From Trametopsis cervina (lineage: Eukaryota > Basidiomycota > Agaricomycetes > Polyporales > Irpicaceae), in NCBI GenBank assembly GCA_022385755.1, contig MU278356.1, forward strand, positions 790,589 to 854,588: 64,000 nucleotides of DNA. The letters are read 5' to 3'. Position numbers and translations under genes: made by a program. Position 1 is the first letter of the stretch. Each line of letters starts with the position of its first letter. Positions 47,794-63,887 of this stretch are shown here, one piece after another. The notes beneath the pieces were generated by a model that did no database searches, was not told the DNA's origin, and worked only from the letters and a program-made list of their open reading frames with translations.

Positions 47794-50700
47794 ATGAGCG
47801 ACACTCCTACCCTAGGTACCCTTACGGGGCTGCTCAGGAATAGCAAGATCAGGGAACGTCAGCAAGGCATCGCGCAGCTGCGTACCGTTTTCGCGACTGA
47901 ACGTGCAGTACTCGCTGTAGACGTCAAGAAGGGCTGGTTCGTCATCTTCGAAGCCCTCTTCGATGCGTTTTGGAAAGAAAGGGAGGCATGCAGCGACAAA
48001 GGTCTGCTTCACACTACTCCTTCCGGCGTCGGCGCGGCTTTGGTTCGCAGACTGGGAGAAGCCGCATCTGCAGTTCGGTGGCTGGTGGAGAAGGCAGTGC
48101 ATAGATTCAACAAGAACACCCGAGAGCTTGTTTTAGACCACCTATATAGCAACATCCGACACCGCGGCAGACTCATTGAACATATCTCTTTGGACTATGT
48201 CAAAGCCATCAAATGTATCCTTAACTGGGGACCCCACCTGGACCACCTGGAACCCGACACCTGGATCAAGCTCGCAGACTTCAGCTTCAATGTCATTTTG
48301 GAACAACCACTGAAGACCTCCATGGTTCCACCGGCGGAAGACGATTCGATAATGCAGGGCATTGAAACCCCAGACGAGCAGGCTGAAACCTCCGATGCCG
48401 CTGTGCCTCCCAGGAAAAAGCGTCGCATAGAGCAAGCTCAGACGTCTACTCCTTCGACATCGTCGACACCGAAATTTTTGCCTGTAACTCTTGAAAAAAT
48501 CGAATTTGTCTCACTGCTTGCCATCTTGCTGAGATCACCGTCTGCTCCCATCGTATCTCAGCACTATCCCTACCTCCCTGCCGGTATTTTACGTTCTCTA
48601 ACGCAATTTCTGGAGAAATACCCGTCAGACACCTCGTTGAACCACGATTATTTGACAGCTTTATCCGCTACTCTATCCCAGATAACACTCAATAAACGAG
48701 ATGTTACCGTGCAATTCGCAAAAGCTGCCTGGCCTAGACTTGTCGCAATGTGGGGTCCGAAGAATCAAAGACTGAAGGAGGACTTGGTTGTCGTGCTTCG
48801 CATTCTCTTTCCTTATCTGGTACATGGTTTGAAAGGCTCGACGGATGACGGCGGCTTGTCCACGCTCCGAGATCTTCTCGAGGGAGAAGCGCAAAGTCGG
48901 TGGGGAGTTCCAACCCTGTCGTTGGAGTCATTGCGACTGGTCGTATCTTCGGAAGCAAGCGATTCTGTTTCAAAGGCGTTCGTGGCCAAGACTTTCCAGT
49001 ATGGCTGGGATTTCGATGCTGACCAGGCTCTGGCTTGGGCCATGCTGGAGTTGCATGCTGATTGCGCAAAACAGGTGGGCATGTTGGTCCAGTAACAGGC
49101 GATACATCTGAACAGCACATTGTCAGCTATACGCCTTCTCCGAATCTCCCCATGCCGTCGTGGAGCAGAACAGCAGAGACAAGAAAGTGACGGATCCCAT
49201 TGAGAGCTTGCTCGCGTCCATTCGCTCACAGGGCACCGCGAACGCTAGGATTCCTTACTTTCAGGCTCTGCTATTCTTCATCGATCGTCACTGGTCTTTC
49301 TTGCATGAAAACCTGCGACCGCAGGTGATTCGAACTCTCACCCAATACCTCTCTTATGACGACCCCTCGACTCAGTCATGGTCATTTATATGTTTGGGCG
49401 CCATCGCGCATGCCGAAGCAATAGCCTCGCCCGGGAAAATTGCAGAGTCTGTGCCTGCGGATTCCTCTGATAATCCATGGGATACGGTCTGGACCTTTGC
49501 TATGCGACGCTCAAGTGTACCCGCCGTATGTCGGGCGGCCTGTCATGCTGCTCAAATATTACTTCTCCATGGCAAAACATTGCTCAACCCACCACGTCTA
49601 CTCGCCGAAATCGAGAATTTGGCAAAAGACTTGGATGTGCAGGGTCCCTCTTTTCCCTACGACTCGGTCTGTGGATTCCTCATCCTTTGCATGCAGGTTG
49701 CTAGTCAGGATATTAGTCTCTATAGGATGCAACTCGAAGACAAGATCCTCACATGGCTAGTCGACAACTGGAGGCCTTCCGGAAGTGTACGCAAGATGCC
49801 CTCATATACGATAGACGATCTTCTCAAACTCCTCGCTAGCATATGCTGTCTGGGCCAAAAGCCCGACATCGTATGTGACGTATCTCTACCTGATTGTTCA
49901 ATCGTCGCAGCCACGAAGGAAGATGCCGCTTCATCGGTCATACGTGATTTTTCCTTACATGCCAGACTTCCTTCCTTCCGCAAGCCCACGGGAATTACCG
50001 GCACCAAGCCGACTACTAGTAGAGTTGATCACGGTGAACTGCAACAACCTCGTGGGCGCGAACGCCGAATCTCATCATTCTTCCTGAAACTTCTGGAGGG
50101 CATCGTTCATGACTGGGATAGCCAGAAAGATATTGTCAGTCTTCCTACCGCTGAAAGAGTTCGCTCAACTCTGGACGTATCCGTGCTGGCGTTATGCTTT
50201 GAAGGTATTCTACTAGTCAACGGCGTGCAGTGGACTAGACGGGTCATCCAAGCAGCTTGCAAAGTAATTACACAAACACTGCCCCTATTCTTGGATTTAC
50301 GCTGGACGCTTAATGAACGTTCGCTCATCCTCGGCGGTCTGAGCCCTCTGTATCTCGATGGGCCTCGAAAGGATGATCAGAAGCCTTGGGAAACATTGTT
50401 ACCTCCTGGAGATATGACGGGTATCCGTACCCAAGTCCTTCGATCCCTCATTACAGAGGAGCCTTCTCCCGAAGAGAAAGCCCAGACATCTCGGCGTGTC
50501 CTTCAACGTGCACTCTTTCGAATGACTGACGTGAGTCACCGTTTGCTCACTCTCACCACATTTACGGAGAAGCTGTCTTAGGTCCAGGACATATCAACAT
50601 CCGTTCTCGATACACTGCGCCAACTTCTGAAGTCCACCGTCGCACAACTCCCTGGTACAGAGAATCACAACAGTCAAGGCGAGGATAGGAACGATGGGTT

Positions 50701-53700
50701 TTCCACTCTACGGATCTCGAGAGAATCAAGCCCTTCCTCTCGTCCCAAGTCAAGTTCTTCCATTTTCCGCAGCATCATCGATACTTGCATCGCATCATTG
50801 GCAATATTACCCCTCCTTCATCATGGAGAGCCAACCCGCGACAAGCGACTCATCGATTGGGCTGTCGAGTCTAGCGATGAAACACTCCTGGTGATCTTAC
50901 CCTCCTTATTGCACCAGGTACGACAACGGACGCTGTACTTGTCAACATCTTCCCTGGCAGTTCTACTCTCGAGACTAGGCGACGAGCTCTTGCCTTCCTA
51001 TAACTACTCTTGGAACGAGGAGATCAGGATAGTGATTATTCAATTACTACAGTCAACAATGCATATCTGGCTTGACCCGACGCATGTGAACAGTGAGGTA
51101 GGGGAAAACGCTCGATATTTAGGTGCTTGGCTCTCCAATCTGCTATCCCAATCACTGGGAGAACAATCGTCGAAATTACTCCCATGGCGCAGTCGCGATT
51201 TGATCATAACATTCCTTGACGAGTATCTCGCCTGCGACCCATCGCAAGGCGCCTGGATGCAAGAAGAGAATGCTGAGGATAGTTATCCTCACAAGGTGCT
51301 GCCGATGCTCGGGTCTGATGACGATATCCGTGTACGACTCCGTGCAGCCGTCGTCAACGCTCGACTGTTCTACCATATCCACGCGTTGAAACTATCTCCT
51401 CCGCACTTGTACAGCTTGATTCGTAGCTCATTGCCCCGTGCAACAGATAAGTGAGTTGCCGCCTCTGCATCCCGGTGTCCAATCTCACAATTTGACGTAG
51501 CTTTGAAGCAATGTGGACTCGCTTCATGTGTCTTGGGAACCTGATGATCGTCAGCTCGGCGGTGAGGCGTGGGCCGTATTGGCACCTTTTGGAAGCATCG
51601 TTATTCTCCACGTCGCTGGCTGAACATCTCGAGGCAGTCTTGCAAGGCGTTGCCACCCGTATGGGCATGGCCGACTGCTCTGTGCTATTCGAGATCTACG
51701 GATCCCAAATCGCATACTCCATTCGCCAGATTCCAAAGAGCTTCATGGGTATTCCTCCGCGTCTTTTGGGCTTCGACAATCCGCGTACTTATGCGGAACG
51801 GGCGTTCCCAGCATTCACACCCATGCATATAGTTGCTGGAGGCTCAGATCGAGAATCTGTGGCAGAGGGCCGACGGCTTTTTACGGACCACTGTCGCATT
51901 ATCCAGAAGGATCCAACTGAAGGTATGCTGGAGTGCCTCCCCGAACTGGTTGGCTATCAAATTGTTTTTTGGGTTAACGAGAACACCAACTTGTTCCCAC
52001 ACGACTACAATGAACTTGACGACATCCTGAAACCCAAACTTAAGGAACTATATGAGACAGGGATCTTTGATCAGCAACTGCGTCAGCAGGCGGATGGTGT
52101 CGTTACAGCCATCTTGAGGACGCTCAACGACCAAGACTTTTCTTCGGATGGCCCCATCATTCAAGCTCTCGCAGCACACTCCCAATCAGCCGCCCAGGTC
52201 TTCGAGGAGCTATCGACTCTTCGTAAGAGAGACCGCGACGCTCATGAATCAAACCTTCCTGCGTTCAATACAGTCGTGGTCCTACGAGCACTGGACTGGT
52301 TTAATCATCGAGTACCTCACGCAGAAGACACTGCTATCACCTATCACGTTTTGCATCGTTTGTTCGCTGCTCTGGACGCCACTCTTCTGGTCAACGAGCA
52401 ATTGCGGCTACTCAATGCATTATGCCTGTGGATTGCTTATCATCACGACCACTTCAAGGACGTCGCACTACTGCACACCTTACTCAACGGGGCGACGAGC
52501 ATCGTCACGCAGGTCGATCTCGCCCAGGATGCCCAATCCATCCTGCACTGGGCTCTCAATCGCTTGACGAGTTTGTCGCTCTCCGACACATACTCTCAGG
52601 ACACTCGCTTGACCGAGTTGTTGCTGCGCACCGCTTGCACCGCCCACGATTATGCTAAGAATCCTGCACAAGACATTGCAACGATAGGCACATCGATGCT
52701 GCATTGGCTCGAAGACGAAGTCATCACATTGAGCAAGGCAAAGACACTCCGCTCCACAGTGAGGAAAGCCGTGTTGCTATGGCCGCGAACTTATCCGCAG
52801 AAGTTGCGGGAAATAGTAGGAGAATCAAGCCTACGGCAGCTCCAAGATGTTTTATACGACGATCGTATCTCATCCAACAAGTTTCGCGTCGTCCGGCAAA
52901 TATACCAACTCGCTGAAATGGAGATGTATGAAGAGGAATCCTTCGCTCGACGCGATTTTTGGAGGCTCAAGCAGTACATTCCTCAAGCCGACCTTCTATC
53001 TAGCGAGGATATGACAACTTTCATCTCGTTGCTCGTCAAACAACGAGGGCGAGTTGATGGACTGAACCGGGATAGCACTCCAAGGCAATCTGCTTGCTAC
53101 AAGTACGTCTTTCAAAATCGCCGACAACCTTCCCTCGATAAGACGCTGGTGGCACGTCAGGCTATAATCTCCTCTTTATTTGCTGTTCTAGACGACCCGT
53201 CGATCTCACAAGCTCACCTTGCGTTTCGTACCCTCCGGGCTCTCGTTGCTGTGACCGTAGTAGACCAAGCTGGTTCAAGCGGTTGGCCTACGAAGTACCA
53301 TCATGAGTTACAGCTACTACGAGCCTACGCTCAACCATTCAAGCCCAGGCAAACCCCAGATTTGGACAGATTATTGCAGGACGAAAACCCGGTGCAGACA
53401 TCTCAGGACTATACGCGTTGGATCACTCACTTCGCAACCTCCGTCAGCGACGTGCTTGCTATCCATGATCCGTTTTACGGCCCGCTCTCCCTGATCTTAC
53501 AAGTCGAGTCACACTTCGCCGAAGAGGTACTACCAATCCTGGTACACACCTTGCTACAAACCACTGTGTCACAGCCCAGGCCTCGGAAGATCATATCGGA
53601 GTATGCATCCAACTTGTTGCGCTCAAGCAACACCACCTCGTCATGCCGAAAAGTGCTCGTCGATATCGTGCTCCATCTTCGTGAGTGGATGCCTTCACAG

Positions 53701-56700
53701 TCGAAAGATCCATTAGCGTACGACAAATGGCTCGATATCGACTTCATTCTATTGAGCCAGAACGCTGTGGTATACGGGGCTTACACTACAGCCCTTCTTT
53801 TTCTCGAGTTGGCATCAGAATACACGGAGCCATCAGGCATTGACGTCCAGGCGAAGGAAGAAATTCTGTACCAAATATACAGTCGTATAGACGAGCCGGA
53901 TGGGTTCTACGCAATTGCAACCGAAGACGTACACGGGCTGCTGATCAAGCGTCTTCATCATGAACAACAATGGGACAAGGCATTCCAGTTCCATGGCGCC
54001 GTGTTGGAAACCCACGATGCAGATCCTGAAGGTACGAATGGAGTTTTGCAAGCTCTTCGTGCCTTCGGTTTCGACTCTCTTGCTATGCGCACATTGCAAT
54101 CTATGCCGGGAGCTGATTCTGTCGTGGACACAAGTATGACGTATCAGCTAGGCTGGCGAGCAGGAGTATGGGATCTCCCACAGGTACATGACAGTGATGA
54201 TATATCGGCGTCCCAATATGTGGCTCTCAGGGCAATTCATCGCGAGAGAGATCCTGAAGTAATTGACTCAGTTATCCAAGCTCAGCTCTTACGACAAATG
54301 GATCACCTGAAGAGGTTAGGGCACGAGAACCTTGTGGAAATCCGTCAGGTGTCACAGGTTCTCATGTGTTTGAACGAGGTCCAACGGTGGCGAAAAGCTG
54401 TTTTGCAAGAATCCCCGCACTCCGAAACTTCTGTAGAGGAAGCTTTCACTGACACAAGCAGCCCTTTTGAGTACGTTGTCACCCCTATGTAGGCCACGCT
54501 ACTTACTGTGCCCGTTCTCAGGTTTTCGGATTTGGAGGCTACATTAGCCACACGCATCTCCCTCTTACATTCTGCGCGGGCTCAAGAGGAGCGGGCTCAA
54601 ATAGGGACAATGATCACGCCACGTCTGCAAAAGATCAAGGACACGGAGACGAATTGTCTCCTTGAGCTGTCTCGTGCAGCACGCACGGCAGGGCACCCTC
54701 AAGTCGCCATCAATTCCATTGTCAAAGCCCAGAAGCTCAATGGAAGAGAGCATTTCGAAGTGGCCTGCGAATTTGCCAACGTACTATGGTTGACCAAAGA
54801 GCCGAAGATCGCTACAGACTTCCTCAAAGGGCTGCTCACATCATCTTTGCTCTCGAAGTCTGAGAAGGCCTCTACCAGTCGAGCCGGCCTGCTGGCATTG
54901 ATGGTGGGTGTCATTCTTGATGCTATAATATTGTATAGCTGATGCAGGTGACTGGCAGGGAAATTGGGCCTCTCAAGCTTGTCTAGAAAAACCATCGGAT
55001 ATCAAGATACATTATTTCGATGCGTCCATATCCCCAGAGTCGCAAACAGCCTCTCACGTCGACCCCTCTGTGTATCATGAATACGCTACCTTCGCCGAAC
55101 GTCAGTATCATGCTATCGCCAAATCCCCGGATGTCTTGCGACTCAAGTATTATATCAATCGCAAGACTTCTGAGATCGATGCAAGAGAGAAGGACTTGGC
55201 CAAGTTGAAGCGCAGCGGCCACAGAAGTGGGCATCAGGAATCAGAGAAGAGGAAAGCGCAGACTATGTTGAACGCGGACTTGGCTCTGTACAACGAACAT
55301 TTGAATGCGCGCAAAATGTTCCTTGAGCAAGCGATTGAGATGTACTCTCTCTGCTTGGCCAGTACCGATGCTTTCGATGATGACGGTGCTATTCGCCTTT
55401 GCTCTCTATGGTTCGCCAACTTCGATACCACTGACAAGGACTTGCCCTTGAAAATCGGCACCGCAGTTGCCCAGATTCCTTCTCACAAGTTCGTCTTCCT
55501 TGCACACCAACTCTCCGCTCGTTTATCGGACGACAACGGCCAATCGCATAATCAAAGCAACCTTAGAAATGTCATCTTTAGGATGTGCAGAGAGCACCCG
55601 TTCCATGCTCTGTTTCCGGTATATTGTTTGCAGCCTGGTGAACATTCCGCGGAATCCAGAGGTCCCAGCGCGCAAGACCAGCCCAACTCCCAGGCCCTCC
55701 GGGCAAGTGCTGCGGCTTCGATTGTCTCGCGGCTCAGGTCAGATTTGTCGTGCGCAAAAAGGGTTGGCGCAGTGCTTCTGGTGTGTAACGCATCCCTCGA
55801 ATGGGCGAAATTTCCGATCAAACGCATGGCTTCAACCGCTCCCAAGAAGAAGACGTTTGATATACCCAAACAGGTTGCCATTCGCAAACTAGAGAACGTA
55901 GAGGTACCCGTGATCACAAGGCATACTCCCTTAGACCCCACCACCCGATATGAGAACAACGTATGGATCAAGGCATATGAGTCGACTTTCGACATAGCGG
56001 GAGGAGTCAACCTTCCCAAGATTTGCAGGTGCGTTGGGAGTGATGGCAAGAAGTACAAGCAACTGGTGAGTTTCTGCTTGCTTACATTGTGCACCATAAC
56101 TCACGCGCCCATCCAGTTCAAAGGGGAAGGCAACGACGATATCCGACAAGACGCTGTCATGGAACAAGTTTTCGATCTGGTCAACGTTGTCTTACGCCAT
56201 GATCGAGAGACTATCAGGCGAAATCTTAGGATACGAGGGTACAGAGTGATTCCGCTGGCAGCGCAAGCGGGTGTTCTAGAATTCGTGGAAAATACGATGC
56301 CATTGCAAGCCTGGATACCGAAAGCACACCTGCAGTAAGGACTTATTCAATCCAGGGTTCATACATGTGTCTCACGGAGTATGCAGATACAGACCCTCAG
56401 ACATCAAACCTCCGGACTTCTACAAGCAAATGGTCGAGTTACGTGATAGTTATGGAACACCCGACAACGTTAACAGCGATGCAATGGCTGCTAAATTCAG
56501 AGAGCTCCGAAAACGCTTCAAACCTGTCATGAGGCATTACTTCACCGAACGTACTAGAGATCCTTCCTCGTGGTTCCGAATGAGGCTTTGTTATGCACGC
56601 AGCGTCGCCACAACTTCCATTGTGGGACATGTCATTGGTCTTGGCGATCGTCATCTGTCCAATATCCTGCTTGACAACGATAATGGGGAAATTGTCCATA

Positions 56701-57381
56701 TTGATCTCGGTATTGCGTTCGAGCAGGTAAGCGCTTTCAGTATGTTCCATCGGAGACTCTCCTAAGATCCCATTCGTAGGGGACTCTGTTACCGGTCAAG
56801 GAACGTGTACCATTCAGGTTGACAGCAGATATGGTTGACGGCCTTGGTACAACTGGGACTCAAGGGGTTTTCCAGAGATGTGCCGAAGAGACCCTCCGTG
56901 TACTGCGTGAGCGGTCGGACGTCATCCTGACAGTGCTGGAAGTGTTCAAGCACGATCCTCTCCATTCTTGGTTAGTGACCCTGCGTCCATATATCGAAAA
57001 AGTACTCACATTTTCCAGGACTGCGAGTGCGATGAAGTTGAAAGGCATCCAGCCGTCTATGCGCGACCATCAGGAGACGAAGGCGCGTGACGCAGAGGAG
57101 AGCAAGCAGCCCGACGAGGCCGGAGAGGTTCTCAAACACTTCTTCGGCTTCAACGTCAATACTTCTACAGGTATCGACGAGGCGGCCGACCGTGCCCTGA
57201 ATGCCGTCACTCGCAAGCTAGACAAAAGTTTGAGCGTGGAATTCACTGTCAACGAGCTCATTGCAGAAGCCACAGACGAGGTGAATTTGAGTAACATGTA
57301 TATGGGTGAGGGATGTTGTTGCTTCTTACCTTCTCAGAGGCTGACTTGCGCCGCGTCACAGGCTGGTCCCCACATTTCTAG
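47794..57381 (+). CDS. TEL1: Tel1/ATM PI3K-like protein kinase
   Basis: This is the apical DNA double-strand-break and telomere kinase that phosphorylates SQ/TQ sites, normally recruited by Mre11-Rad50-Xrs2. The gene is 9.6 kb with large exons and about twelve introns, giving roughly 2,950 aa, close to human ATM. The N-terminus has a TAN-like motif (LLRNSKIRERQQGIAQLRTVF). The middle is alpha-solenoid and FAT. The kinase domain runs from about 55850 to 57050, with FKGEGNDDIRQDAVMEQ, the catalytic GLGDRHLSNILLD and metal-binding VHIDLGIAFEQ. The final FATC segment ends NMYMGWSPHF, completed by a 20-nt last exon (57362-57381). The first intron uses gtgggc at 49075, not the later gtaaca, because this restores KQ-LYAFSE. 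Confidence 0.95.
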
Positions 57382-58137
57382 GCATCACACCTCCGCTCTA
57401 TACTCATAGACTGCTTCACATTTCGATTGATTCGTTTCTCAAGACTCATGCAATTGATCGACATCATCTAACATTCCTGAATCTCTATATCACATATACT
57501 GACGCTATATACTCACACCGAATCGCTTACGACCTTAAAAACATCTGTATCAATACCCCCACATTATTTGATGACCATACGCTTACTACATGCCACCTGT
57601 ACCATGCTCGTTATAACACACCGTCTCGTACAATTTCGAAACGCCTAGATTTTTGCTACTGAACCGACGAACCAGGGAGATGTCCATGTCGTCGCACCAA
57701 AAAGGACTCAAATTCTACAAGTTAGGTATTTTGTGCTAGACGACAACAAATTAGGTGAGACACCGGTACCAAAGATTGCATGATAGACAGAGAGGGAGGT
57801 GAGAGAGAATGAGAAGAAAGAGAGGCCGACATAAGAAGACGAAAGATGCAGGTAATTCTGTTATATGAGGTGCAGAACCATGGGACGGGCAAGTCATTCG
57901 GACATGATAAAGCAACACAGTAGCTCCCGGGGAGACTGCGCGAGAGATCCAAATGGCTAATGGATAAATATAAATGGGGCGTATAGGTGTATAACGGGGT
58001 GCGAGAGGGAATGAGACTCCGAATGAGACTGAGGAGGGCGCGAATAAGAGAATAGCCCCGTCGATGGGCTGAAACGGCCAATGACAGAGCATACTCCACC
58101 GACACCGCTACTCCGTTAGTGGCATGAGGGGGACACC
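57382..58137. other. Intergenic gap between convergent TEL1 and STE20
   Basis: 756 bp between two stop codons, AT-rich at the TEL1 side. Frames are short and domain-free; I see only likely 3' UTRs. Confidence 0.6.
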
Positions 58138-60808
<2,671 letters not shown>

Positions 60809-61901
60809 ACGTAGGGACGGAAAGCGAGCTGGTGCTGCTTACTGGCTGAGCTGAGGCTGCTTGCCGAGCTCGTTGTCTCCTCGCTGCTTGCAGACAGGAA
60901 TATGAAACAAGGGTCGCACGTTTCCGTTGGCAACGATCCCAATCGCGATGAGAGCGCTATAGGTGTCGGCCGTAACGAGAGTGATGCGAAGCGCGGCAGC
61001 GGCTGGCGGTTGTCGGCAGCTGTGTCGGAGGCGAGGACGTTGTGGACGACGGCGACGTGGTAGGACGGGACAAAGAGGCACGAGACGGCGTTCGAGGTAG
61101 AGCGCAGAGGCTAAAGCCGAGTAGTGGTCGCGAGTGGCAGGGAGGCTGCTACAAGTGGTGTCGCTACAGACAACCGCGGCCAACTGTCACCCAATTAAGC
61201 TCATCGATCTTATGTAAGCCCTCAAATGGGAAGCACCCTTCATTTTCTTTCGTTCTCCCTCCGAGCACACAGTCTCCGAGGGTAGAAAACTGCAGTGCTC
61301 GCGAGGAAAATCCTCGAATATGTGGAGAATTTATCCGTGAACTTTCGCCGCTCGTAATTCTGCCGCGCTCAAGGGTCCTTGCAAGCGTTACCGTGTATGT
61401 TATGGGAGACCTGAGCCACCCATATATTATCGCCTCTGATGTGTGCGTTGAACCACGGGTACCTCATATGCCTCGAACGCTTATCTCAGGACGAGTGCCC
61501 TGATTTGTGTAACAAGTGCATCAAACCGACGCGGAAGTATAAGTACAAGTGAATTTGCTATAGCAGAAATCGCGTGGAACACAACGCCCAGTCCTTCCAG
61601 TTTCCCCTGGGATCGCTCAGGACGCCAATTCGGGATCGAAACATCTGCAATACTCGTTGCTAAATTATTTTCGCGCCTCGTTTTGTGGCTCTTTGCCACG
61701 GAGTGGTGGTCAATCGTCCACCAGCCACAGTGTGACACGGAAGTGAAGCTGTCACGTTCATTTGATGTGACACACGCGTGTACGTGACGGACGCGCCTCG
61801 CGCTCATGCCGTGCCGTGGCTGCTACTTGCTCGCGATCTCAGACGCAGCCCTCCAACACGTTGCGATACCGCAGCCTGGCTGCAGGCGGCACAGCCCCAA
61901 G
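60809..61901. promoter_or_regulatory. Divergent control region of STE20 and RAD9
   Basis: 1.1 kb of 5' sequence. The first 400 bp probably include the STE20 leader. Near RAD9 is ACACGCGTGT (61772-61781), a palindrome containing the MCB core ACGCGT (61774-61779), 123 bp upstream of the RAD9 ATG. Confidence 0.45.
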
Positions 61902-63887
61902 ATGCAAGCTTCTATGGACCTGAGTTCATTAAAACGTTCGTCGCATCTATCAATCCATATCTCGACTAACCCTTACTGCATTTCGCCTCCGTCATCTAGA
62001 CGTCACCAAAATATTGACATGTCTTGCGAGATATGGAGACGATGTAATTATGTACACCACTAACGACTCGTTGACATTTTCAGCCACGAACCTGAGCAAG
62101 TCGGCGTACTGCCGCTTCAAGTACAGTCGCCAGTTCTTCAGCAGATTCCACGCGACTCCGGTGCCCGACGGGGAGAACTTTGGCGTTCAAGGCCAGGTGA
62201 ACGCGAAAGTGAGATAATATATCCAGTGAAGGAAATGGATACGGACCTGACCGCGCATATAGTCACTCCTTGCCGTCCTGAAACACCGCACCGTTGATAA
62301 AAGTGTCGAGAAATGCGACTTGGCAATTGTGGACGGCGGTGAGAACGAAGGCGAAGAAGACGATGAAGAACGTGATAGCCTCGAGAGCAAACTGATTGTG
62401 CGTTTACATTGCAAACACGGTATCTATCTTCCGTGTGTATCTTATTTGGATCTGATCATCCTCATGTTCCTGATACAGGCGTTGTGAAGACACATAGATT
62501 GCTATTGCATTCGACGACACTGGTATTCCCGAGTGGGGACCAGTGGCCGAACGAATCGCGACTTACTATATCGCCTAAAGCTCTCAAGGACCTGATAGAG
62601 CACTTTCCGTTCCCAAAAGGACCAAAACACGACCCGAAACTTATTTGGAAGTTTGAAGAGGAAGACGTGTTCCTGAGAGGCCAAGAAACCTCAACAGAGA
62701 CTGAGGGTACGTTGCAGCCCTCGTGGTCTCATTCGTTCGAATTCCCATGCTGACCATGCTTAAAGCAAAGGGTCTCGCGACGGAGCTATCCATCAGCGCA
62801 TCTGAGTTCGAGGTGTACGACGTATATGACCCGCCAATCACAATATGTTTTCATATCAGAGAATTCCAGGTACGCTCCAACGCTTCTATCGTTATATCAT
62901 TACAGACCCTAACATAGGTATCTTTACCCAGTCAACCCTCGCGCTTGCCGACCAACTTGGTCTACAACTTATCATCCGTTTCACAGATCCACAGTCCCCC
63001 ATTCTCATTGAGATAGAAGGCGATCTCTCAGACACCCTCTTCGTGATATCAACCAATCAGATCATTGACGCAGCCGACAGGCCCAACGGCCAACAACAGG
63101 CGCAGCAGCCGCACGGCCGTCGCGCAGCGGATGTCCAGCAGAAGGGCAGAGGCCGCAAGCGCGGGCTCGAGCAGGACGACGACGACAACGATAGTATACA
63201 TCGCGAGCGCAGATCCGAGAGCCGTGGGTCGTCGGTGATGGGCCATGCGCGGAAGACGCCCATGAAGGCGGCGGTGCAAGTCGACAGAACCTCCGTCGTG
63301 CGAGAGTCGGTCGAGCCAGGCCCAAGCCTCCCTCGGTCGATGCCTGGTCTACTGTCTATGCCAAAGTCTATGCCTGGTCTGCTGTCTATGCCAAAACAGC
63401 CATCCCCATTGGCGCGCCCGTCTACTCCTGCTAAGAAGACTGAGGCGCTCTTCCTGCCAGGCTCGCAGCTCTCTCAGGCGGCAGAAGAGGCTATCCGCGA
63501 GTCTGGGCTGGGCATCGAGAACATGAACGTCGAAGAGTTCAACGCGATGCTGGAGGACGACGGAGAAGAGTTCATCCCCCCGCCGCGGCTGACGCAATTT
63601 GCGCAGGAATCCGGCGCAGACGCCGATGTGAGCATGCAGGAAGAGGAAATTGACGAACTGGCTGGAGACGTGGACGACGAGCCGGACGCGGTCGCTCAGG
63701 CGCCGAGGAGCGATAGCTTTGATTTGTACTATGACGAAGCGGAGACACAGTTTGGGCCGACACAGGGCTCGAGCATATCGAATGGATCTAAGGCGAGTAA
63801 GGTTTCGCATGACATCTGGGGTACGACTGTTTGTATTGACTCTACACGTAACGTTTACAGACTTTCCGGCCGTTGTTCGACGATTAA
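61902..63887 (+). CDS. RAD9: Rad9 subunit of the 9-1-1 checkpoint clamp
   Basis: Rad9 forms the PCNA-like 9-1-1 ring with Rad1 and Hus1 and recruits checkpoint factors to damaged DNA. Exon 1 is 61902-61935 (MQASMDLSSLK), joined to a second exon giving HVTKILTCLARYGDDVIMY and SATNLSKSAYCRFKYSRQFFSRF, which is the most recognisable Rad9 segment. Later exons give DLAIVDGG, HRLLLHSTTLVF and LADQLGLQLIIRF. The C-terminal tail is long, charged and disordered, as in other Rad9 proteins, and includes a tandem SMPGLLSMPK repeat. The predicted C-terminus is GSKTFRPLFDD, reached through a GC-donor intron (63793-63860). Length is about 530 aa. Without that splice, the frame would end differently (see findings). 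Confidence 0.88.
63337..63396 (+). repeat. Two 30-nt in-frame tandem repeats in RAD9
   Basis: Units 63337-63366 and 63367-63396 each encode SMPGLLSMPK. They differ at only a few positions. The segment lies in the disordered tail. Confidence 0.85.
63793..63860 (+). other. Candidate GC-AG intron near the RAD9 stop
   Basis: TCT AAG is followed by gcgagt; the intron ends cgtttacag. This splice gives TFRPLFDD and a stop at 63885-63887. Using the GT donors just downstream (gtaagg, gtacga) gives a different frame (FPAVVRRLIL...) running to 63937. Confidence 0.5.

Noticed and set aside
60839..61183. 114-codon minus-strand frame upstream of STE20
   Set aside because: Low-complexity Arg/Pro-rich sequence in the probable STE20 leader, with no conserved motif.
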